Shown one piece after another: positions 30,565 through 34,816 of a stretch of DNA of 34,816 bases. Origin of the DNA: Sporosarcina sp. P32b (GTDB lineage Bacteria; Bacillota; Bacilli; Bacillales_A; Planococcaceae). The position numbers and the translations under genes were made by a program. The stretch covers positions 1 through 34,816 of the forward strand of contig NZ_PDZB01000027.1 of assembly GCF_002743335.1 (NCBI RefSeq). Reading direction: 5' to 3'. Numbering within the stretch: position 1 is the stretch's first letter; every line of letters begins with the position of its first letter. Under the pieces are notes generated by a model. That model was given only the letters and a program-made list of their open reading frames with translations. It searched no databases and was not told the origin of the DNA.

Positions 30565-31237
30565 GCTGTTCACCCCGATTGTTCATGATTGATTGGAATA
30601 AAGCTGTTCCATCTGTTCCACCGATGATTTCTTCCACTGCACGTTCAGGTAGTGGCATCATACCGAGTACATTACCTCTTTTATTCGTGATTCCCGCGAT
30701 TGCTTCTGTACTGCCATCAGTATTTTCATTCGCGTATGTGAAAACGATTTGATTATTATTTTTCAGCTCTTCCACTGTCTGCTCGTCAGCGTAGTAGTTA
30801 CCAAATTCGTTAGCTACTGGCAATGTGAGCACTTGACCTTGTGTATAGTCTTTTGTGAAAGCTGTATTGTTATTTTCCACTCGTACCGTTTCACGAGCTG
30901 AACGGAATTTCAAACTCTGATTACGTAAGAATCCACCTGGAAGGATACCTGCTTCTACTAAGATATGAAAACCATTACCTACACCCAGAACCAATTTACC
31001 GGATTCAGCAAATGCTTGTAACTGTTTGCAGGCAGGTGAACTTTTCGCCAATGCACCCGGACGTAAGTAGTTGCCGTATGAAGTGCCTGTCGGTAATAGA
31101 ACCGCATCGAATTGATCGAGTTGATCAGCTTCAGTATGCCAAACGTATTCAACATCTTGCTTTACTGTTTCCTCAATTGCATGGTACATATCAAGATCAC
31201 AAGTAAGACCTGGGAATACTAGAACGGCGAACTTCAT
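30554..31237 (-). CDS. purQ: PurQ-like FGAM synthase subunit lacking the glutaminase Cys and His
   Basis: By position and fold this is the class I glutaminase subunit of FGAM synthase, 227 residues, full length. Family marks remain, such as the N-terminal KFAVLVFPG, the [15 protein letters not shown] stretch and GNVLGMMP near the end. The catalytic residues do not. The nucleophile motif LGVCNGF reads LGVGNGF, so Cys is Gly87. MMPHPER reads MMPLPER, so His is Leu196; Glu198 is kept. The oxyanion region PGGFSYGDYLRCG reads [13 protein letters not shown], and the usual VAHGEG is VANEFG. So the subunit cannot hydrolyse glutamine by the known mechanism. It could be a structural partner for ammonia-dependent PurL. 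It overlaps purS by four bases (ATGA) and purL by 11, so operon coupling is preserved. Confidence 0.93.
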   Translation of the reverse strand: MKFAVLVFPGLTCDLDMYHAIEETVKQDVEYVWHTEADQLDQFDAVLLPTGTSYGNYLRPGALAKSSPACKQLQAFAESGKLVLGVGNGFHILVEAGILPGGFLRNQSLKFRSARETVRVENNNTAFTKDYTQGQVLTLPVANEFGNYYADEQTVEELKNNNQIVFTYANENTDGSTEAIAGITNKRGNVLGMMPLPERAVEEIIGGTDGTALFQSIMNNRGEQHVN

Positions 31238-31488
31238 TTGCTGACAACCTCCCCGATTTCAAAGCGATAATCTTCAATGACTTTATTAATCAATAGATCG
31301 TTACACATTTCATTCACACGTGCTTCAATTGTCTCTTCTGATCCATCAAGCTGTAATTCGATTAGTTTCCCAACTCGTACACTTTTCACTTCTTCATAGC
31401 CCATCTTTTGAAGTGCTTCAGTCGTCGCGATGCCTTGTGGATCTACAACACTTTCACGTAGTGTTACATAAATAGTTACATTCGTCAT
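31234..31488 (-). CDS. purS: Phosphoribosylformylglycinamidine synthase subunit PurS
   Basis: This small dimeric protein of 84 residues links PurQ and PurL and is needed to pass ammonia between them. The fold is visible from the start MTNVTIYVTLRESVVDPQG, the strand VKSVRVGKLIEL and the C-terminal MCNDLLINKVIEDYRFEI. GGAGG lies eight bases before the ATG. Its gene follows purK after only 36 bases; in B. subtilis purB and purC lie between them. No key residue appears altered. Confidence 0.95.
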   Translation of the reverse strand: MTNVTIYVTLRESVVDPQGIATTEALQKMGYEEVKSVRVGKLIELQLDGSEETIEARVNEMCNDLLINKVIEDYRFEIGEVVSK

Positions 31489-31524
31489 TGTCGGTTCCTC
31501 CCAAAGTGGAAATAATAGTTTTTT

Positions 31525-32652
31525 TTAGTTATTATCTTGCCAAATACCAGACTGCTCAATTTCTTGCAGAGTTTCTTCAAGATTTTCCGTCATAATCGTG
31601 ACATGACCCATTTTACGTTTTTCTTTCACTTCTGCTTTGCCGTATAAATGGATTGACCAATCTGGATAATCCGCGATGCGCTCTTGAAGCGGTGCTACAT
31701 GTTCTCCAAGTACATTCACCATAATGGATGGTGCCCATAACTTCGGCTCGCGTAACGGCCAACCACAGACCGCACGGACATGCTGATGAAATTGTGAGAT
31801 GTTGCATGCCTCAATCGAGTAGTGACCAGAGTTATGTGGGCGTGGAGCTAATTCATTAATAATGATTGCCCCGTCGTGCAGTACGAACATTTCAACTGCT
31901 AGTGTTCCTACCAACTCTAAATGGCCCGCAATTTTCTTTGCCGCATCTTCGGCTTGCTCCAAAACCGCTTGATCCACTCTTGCCGGTACAATCGATTCGT
32001 GCAAGATATGATGCTTATGAATGTTCTCTGCAATTGGCAGGCAATAGGTTTGTCCTGCTGGGTTTCTTTGAATGATAACGGAAATCTCTTTATCAAACGG
32101 AACGAAAGCTTCTGCTATACAAGAAGAGTGTCTAAACAGATCTTTTGCACTTTCAATTTGCTCTTTGGCTTCAAGCTTTACTTGACCTTTACCGTCATAG
32201 CCACCAAAAGCTGTTTTCACGATACAAGGGAACCCAAGATCATCAATTTTCTGTACTAACTCTTCATATGTCTCAGCAGTTATGTAAGGCGCAACCGATA
32301 CTCCAGCTGCTTGAATCTCAGCTTTTTCATTGATACGATTTTGCGTGATACGGACTAGTTCAGCACCTTGAGGTACATAAGCTTTCTTTGTCAGCCGTTT
32401 CAATCCCTCATAATCGATGTTTTCAAATTCGAATGTAATAACATCACTTACTTGGCTTAATTCATTCAGCGCTTCTTCATCATTATACGGTGCAACAATT
32501 TCGATATCTGCTAACTGTCCGCAAGGGGAATTTTTTGTTGGATCAAGTACCGCAATCTTGAAACCAGCCTCTTTTGCTGCAAGTCCCATCATCCGCCCCA
32601 ATTGACCACCACCGATGATACCGATCGTTTGTCCTGGTTTAATCATTTTCAA
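31525..32652 (-). CDS. purK: N5-carboxyaminoimidazole ribonucleotide synthase
   Basis: This ATP-grasp enzyme carboxylates AIR at N5 using bicarbonate and ATP. It has 375 residues. Motifs are [13 protein letters not shown], the ATP-binding [26 protein letters not shown] and [15 protein letters not shown]. The TTG at 32652, six bases after GGTGA, overlaps the purE stop (TTGA), so they are translationally coupled. An ATG two codons later is an alternative start. Product CAIR is made together with PurE. Confidence 0.96.
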   Translation of the reverse strand: MKMIKPGQTIGIIGGGQLGRMMGLAAKEAGFKIAVLDPTKNSPCGQLADIEIVAPYNDEEALNELSQVSDVITFEFENIDYEGLKRLTKKAYVPQGAELVRITQNRINEKAEIQAAGVSVAPYITAETYEELVQKIDDLGFPCIVKTAFGGYDGKGQVKLEAKEQIESAKDLFRHSSCIAEAFVPFDKEISVIIQRNPAGQTYCLPIAENIHKHHILHESIVPARVDQAVLEQAEDAAKKIAGHLELVGTLAVEMFVLHDGAIIINELAPRPHNSGHYSIEACNISQFHQHVRAVCGWPLREPKLWAPSIMVNVLGEHVAPLQERIADYPDWSIHLYGKAEVKEKRKMGHVTIMTENLEETLQEIEQSGIWQDNN

Positions 32653-33137
32653 TTCAGTTCACCACTGCTTTCCAGCGAGATTTTCTTCATTTCATCGCGT
32701 CTTTGCTGCAGTTTTTTACGTAATTCTTCATCTTGCACACAGAGCATTTGAGCCGCTAGGAGGCCTGCATTTGTAGCACCGGCTTTACCGATTGACACAG
32801 TCGCGACAGGTACACCTCCTGGCATTTGAACGATGGATAAAAGCGAGTCCATACCATTCAATGCTTTAGATTGCACAGGCACACCAATAACAGGAACTAG
32901 CGTTTTTGCTGCAACCATCCCTGGTAGATGGGCAGCTCCGCCTGCTCCTGCGATAATAGCGTGTAATCCTTTTTTCTCTGCTTGTTCTGCATAGTCAAAC
33001 ATGAAATCCGGCGTACGGTGGGCTGACACTACTTTCTTTTCATAAGGAACTCCTAGTTCATCCAATATGTCGCATGCATGCTTCATTGTTTCCCAGTCGC
33101 TCTTACTGCCCATTATGACACCAATCTTCGGTTCCAA
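32649..33137 (-). CDS. purE: N5-carboxyaminoimidazole ribonucleotide mutase
   Basis: This enzyme moves the carboxylate of N5-CAIR to C4, giving CAIR. It has 162 residues, the class I PurE length. Motifs include [10 protein letters not shown] at the N-terminus, [10 protein letters not shown] with the catalytic His, and [12 protein letters not shown] and [10 protein letters not shown]. The start is TTG, ten bases after AAGGAG. It is the first gene of the operon, about 50 bases past the riboswitch terminator. Confidence 0.96.
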   Translation of the reverse strand: MEPKIGVIMGSKSDWETMKHACDILDELGVPYEKKVVSAHRTPDFMFDYAEQAEKKGLHAIIAGAGGAAHLPGMVAAKTLVPVIGVPVQSKALNGMDSLLSIVQMPGGVPVATVSIGKAGATNAGLLAAQMLCVQDEELRKKLQQRRDEMKKISLESSGELN

Positions 33138-33182
33138 ATCTAATCCGCTCCTTCATGCACAACATGATTTAATATAAAACAA

Positions 33183-33242
33183 TAAAAAGGTCCTTGAAAA
33201 CTCCACTTTTCACATGCACAAAAAGCAGAACTTTCAAGGACC
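33183..33242 (-). terminator. Riboswitch-controlled terminator in the purine operon leader
   Basis: On the minus strand GGTCCTTGAAA pairs with TTTCAAGGACC around a partly paired loop of about 32 bases, followed by T5. It lies between the purine aptamer and the purE start. With a guanine-class aptamer, the expected action is termination when purine is bound. Confidence 0.88.
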
Positions 33243-33309
33243 CTTACCAAAATGGTTACATAGCTATCGTAACTTAGCCATTCCCCATGATTATCCAAGA
33301 AAAATTGCT

Positions 33310-33382
33310 TTCCCACATAGTGTAGACATTTACGGTGTCTTGGTAGAAACGCCACAGCCAATTCTGTAGCATATACGGGGAA
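33310..33382 (-). promoter_or_regulatory. Guanine-class purine riboswitch aptamer
   Basis: The minus strand shows the conserved three-way junction of a purine riboswitch. P1 is TTCCC/GGGAA extended by CGTA/TATG with one bulge. P2 is CTACAG/CTGTGG with loop AATTGG. J2-3 is TTTCTACC. P3 is AGAC/GTCT with loop ACCGTAAAT, and J3-1 is CACTATG. The base equivalent to position 74 is C, which marks guanine/hypoxanthine specificity rather than adenine. Loop sequences match the xpt-type consensus. It precedes the terminator by about 66 bases and controls purEKSQLFMNHD. Confidence 0.92.
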
Positions 33383-33398
33383 CTCATTTACTCTTATT

Positions 33399-33427
33399 AT
33401 ATTATCAATTAATACATAATCCGTCAA
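33399..33427 (-). promoter_or_regulatory. Candidate promoter of the purine operon
   Basis: On the minus strand TTGACG (33427-33422) and TAATAT (33404-33399) are separated by 17 bases. Start of transcription near 33392 would place the riboswitch P1 helix about ten bases into the RNA. Alternative -10-like sequences are close by, since the region is AT-rich. Confidence 0.6.
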
Positions 33428-33430
33428 CTA

Positions 33431-33475
33431 AAAGACGAACATTACATTATAAGTCTTTTACAATCATTCGCCTTT
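33431..33475. promoter_or_regulatory. Candidate PurR-box pair upstream of the pur promoter
   Basis: The PurR box of B. subtilis is roughly AWWWCCGAACWWT, in pairs of opposite orientation. The plus strand has AAAGACGAACATT (33431-33443), 11 of 13 matches. The minus strand has AAAGGCGAATGAT (33475-33463), a weaker match. The CGAA cores face each other with 27 bases between them, close to the known spacing. They lie just upstream of the -35 box. PurR control is inferred from the pattern. Confidence 0.45.
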
Positions 33476-33525
33476 AAGTTGACATATGAAGGATTAAACA
33501 TCAGTTCTCTTTATCTTGACAGTTA

Positions 33526-33711
33526 TTAGCTATTTTTGATAGCTTGAAATTGTGTTTGTTGTCTAATTGGAATATACTCTTCCCCAACCTGTTTAAATAG
33601 TGGTTTCTCTCTTCTGGCGACAACAGTATATCCTAAACTTTGAATTCTCGCCAAACATTCATCGAGTGTTTCATCTTCTTCTCTATCAAACCAGACCTTT
33701 TGTTTACTCAT
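33526..33711 (-). CDS. yebG: NETI-motif protein, YebG-like
   Basis: This is a small basic/acidic protein of 61 residues upstream of purE, as yebG is in B. subtilis. [16 protein letters not shown] stands where relatives carry the NETI motif, followed by [10 protein letters not shown]. Function is unknown. The ATG overlaps the yebE stop by four bases (ATGA), which implies coupled translation. I see no membrane segment. The call rests on synteny, size and the motif. Confidence 0.75.
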   Translation of the reverse strand: MSKQKVWFDREEDETLDECLARIQSLGYTVVARREKPLFKQVGEEYIPIRQQTQFQAIKNS

Positions 33712-34235
33712 TTAAATAACTTGCCTCTTTTCACACTTTTCACCCAGAAGCCACCGTGTATCGACTTAGGCTCATACGATATAATAAATGCTTTCGGATC
33801 GAGTTCCGTTATCGTTTTATACAGTTGCATTTCATACTTACGAGGCGTCAGAATCTGCATAGTTGAACGATTACCACTTAACCCATTAGCTGATGAGTCA
33901 GTAACACCATATCCAAGTCGTCGTAATACAGCGGGCATTTCCTTATCGACATCTGCCGTGATCACATTAACCGTTATATAACCAAGTGCTAAGCGCTCTT
34001 CAATTTTCGAACCGATAATAACACCTATACCATACCCAAGCGCATAAGCTATTAAGTTTTGGATTTGGTCTAAATTATCAAGTACCAAACCAAGCCCTAT
34101 GACGTATACTACTGTTTCTATCATACTCACTGCTGCAGCAATATAACGATAACCTTTCAGTGTGAGGATTATTCGTATTGTCATAAACGTTACATAGACA
34201 ATATTGATTGCGAAAATAATTAATATCATTACCAT
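33708..34235 (-). CDS. yebE: DUF2179/UPF0316 membrane protein, YebE-like
   Basis: This 175-residue protein has three hydrophobic segments in its first 95 residues (from [14 protein letters not shown], then [17 protein letters not shown] and [13 protein letters not shown]). A soluble C-terminal domain of DUF2179 type follows, with [20 protein letters not shown] and later [17 protein letters not shown]. The fold resembles small ligand-binding domains, but no ligand is known to me. GGAG lies seven bases before the ATG. It forms a two-gene unit with yebG upstream of the pur operon. Confidence 0.85.
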   Translation of the reverse strand: MVMILIIFAINIVYVTFMTIRIILTLKGYRYIAAAVSMIETVVYVIGLGLVLDNLDQIQNLIAYALGYGIGVIIGSKIEERLALGYITVNVITADVDKEMPAVLRRLGYGVTDSSANGLSGNRSTMQILTPRKYEMQLYKTITELDPKAFIISYEPKSIHGGFWVKSVKRGKLFK

Positions 34236-34263
34236 TGCACCACTCCTTTAAACAAGTAGGATA

Positions 34264-34292
34264 ATCGTATCGCGCCTTAGTTAAAAACTCAA
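34264..34292 (-). promoter_or_regulatory. Candidate promoter of yebE-yebG
   Basis: On the minus strand TTGAGT (34292-34287) and TACGAT (34269-34264) are separated by 17 bases, with the -10 box about 28 bases before the yebE start. Each box matches four of six consensus bases. Confidence 0.45.
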
Positions 34293-34349
34293 GGAAAGTC
34301 TTTTAAATAGTAGATTACGGCGAAAGATTGTGAAGATTTCGAGATGGAT

Positions 34350-34560
34350 AGAGTTATTGATTGGGTTTATAGAGCGGATGGTTGGAAGTTTAGAGCGCTT
34401 ATCTGGGTTTATAGAACGAAAGAGGGATTACATAGAGCACTTAACTGAGTTCATTGAGCGGTGAGCGGGATACATAGAGCGCTCGACAGGGTTCATTGAG
34501 CGGAACGCGGGATACATAATAGCGCTTGTCTAGATTAATAGAGCGAATAAGAATACACAT
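34350..34560. repeat. Degenerate 21-bp tandem repeat array, about ten units
   Basis: Ten units begin at 34350, 34371, 34392, 34413, 34434, 34455, 34476, 34497, 34518 and 34540. All are 21 bp except the one at 34518, which is 22. The shared core is AGAGCG or TGAGCG, and units end in TTTAT, TTCAT or TACAT. The array fills about half of the gene-free gap 34236-34682 between yebE and the 5S rRNA. In one plus-strand frame, units read as seven-residue blocks of the type F-I-E-R-x-x-G. A 44-codon frame from a GTG at 34330 stops at 34464 and lacks a convincing ribosome-binding site. I therefore call it a repeat, not a gene. Confidence 0.85.
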
Positions 34561-34648
34561 GAGCAGTTTGCTGACTTTACAGTCCGGAGATTGAAAGTTT
34601 ATGTATAAATCCCCTACATTTCGTTACACATTAGTATATTATAAAACA

Positions 34649-34679
34649 CAAAAAAGCCACTCCCCATAAGGAATGGCTT
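34649..34679 (-). terminator. rrn operon terminator
   Basis: On the minus strand AAGCCATTCC pairs with GGAGTGGCTT (one mismatch) across a short loop and is followed by T5-T6. It starts three bases after the 5S rRNA 3' end. Confidence 0.9.
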
Positions 34680-34682
34680 CGG

Positions 34683-34799
<117 letters not shown>

Positions 34800-34816
34800 T
34801 CTTTGAGTAAAGCTTG

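Noticed and set aside
33140..33427. A 95-codon open frame on the minus strand upstream of purE
   Set aside because: It starts with the TTG of the pur -35 box and runs through the riboswitch aptamer and terminator. No ribosome-binding site precedes it, and the sequence is explained by the RNA elements.
34330..34464. A 44-codon frame with FIER heptads as a real small protein gene
   Set aside because: There is no convincing ribosome-binding site or promoter, and the frame is interrupted and resumes after the stop, so it is kept as a repeat with a note only.

Overview
This is a low-GC Gram-positive chromosome segment of Bacillales type. The gene order (5S rRNA, yebE, yebG, pur operon, yerA, yerB, yerC, pcrB, pcrA, ligA, camS, gatCAB, dgkB, rlmD) follows the Bacillus subtilis yeb-pur-yer region. 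Protein flavour and the Geobacillus-type cyd operon point to Planococcaceae, perhaps a Sporosarcina-like organism; that placement is inference. Nearly everything is on the minus strand, so transcription runs from high to low coordinates. The exceptions are a NUDIX gene and the tail of an insertion sequence at the left edge.

Reading in transcription order: at 34683-34799 is a 5S rRNA (end of an rrn operon) with its terminator, then an array of about ten 21-bp tandem repeats, then yebE-yebG. The purine operon follows. Its leader has candidate PurR boxes, a promoter, a guanine-class riboswitch and an intrinsic terminator. The genes are purE-purK-purS-purQ-purL-purF-purM-purN-purH-purD. purB and purC, which sit between purK and purS in B. 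subtilis, are absent. PurQ is full length but has lost the glutaminase nucleophile Cys (now Gly87) and the catalytic His (now Leu196), with further changes around the pocket. PurL has a changed HNHP motif. A strong terminator-like hairpin lies between purN and purH. This altered FGAM synthetase is the most interesting signal in the window, and ammonia-dependent purine synthesis is one possible explanation.

Between purD and yerA is a gene-free stretch with a cluster of DnaA-box sequences. Then come yerA-yerB-yerC (deaminase-like protein, lipoprotein, TrpR-like regulator) and pcrB-pcrA-ligA-camS (archaeal-type lipid synthase, UvrD-type helicase, NAD ligase, pheromone-precursor lipoprotein). gatCAB (Glu-tRNA(Gln) amidotransferase), a single-cysteine thioredoxin-like gene and dgkB (diacylglycerol kinase) follow.

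After the convergent NUDIX gene is a cytochrome bd operon: a 30-residue membrane ORF, then cydA, cydB and a 44-residue CydS-like ORF. rlmD (23S rRNA methyltransferase) comes next. At the left end a PLP enzyme of the D-threonine-aldolase/alanine-racemase fold overlaps an FAD sugar-lactone/alditol-type oxidase. The 3' end of that oxidase has been cut off by the right end of an IS21-family element, whose istB tail occupies the first 81 bases.

Most genes are ordinary housekeeping genes. Start codons were chosen from ribosome-binding sites, and several are TTG or GTG.
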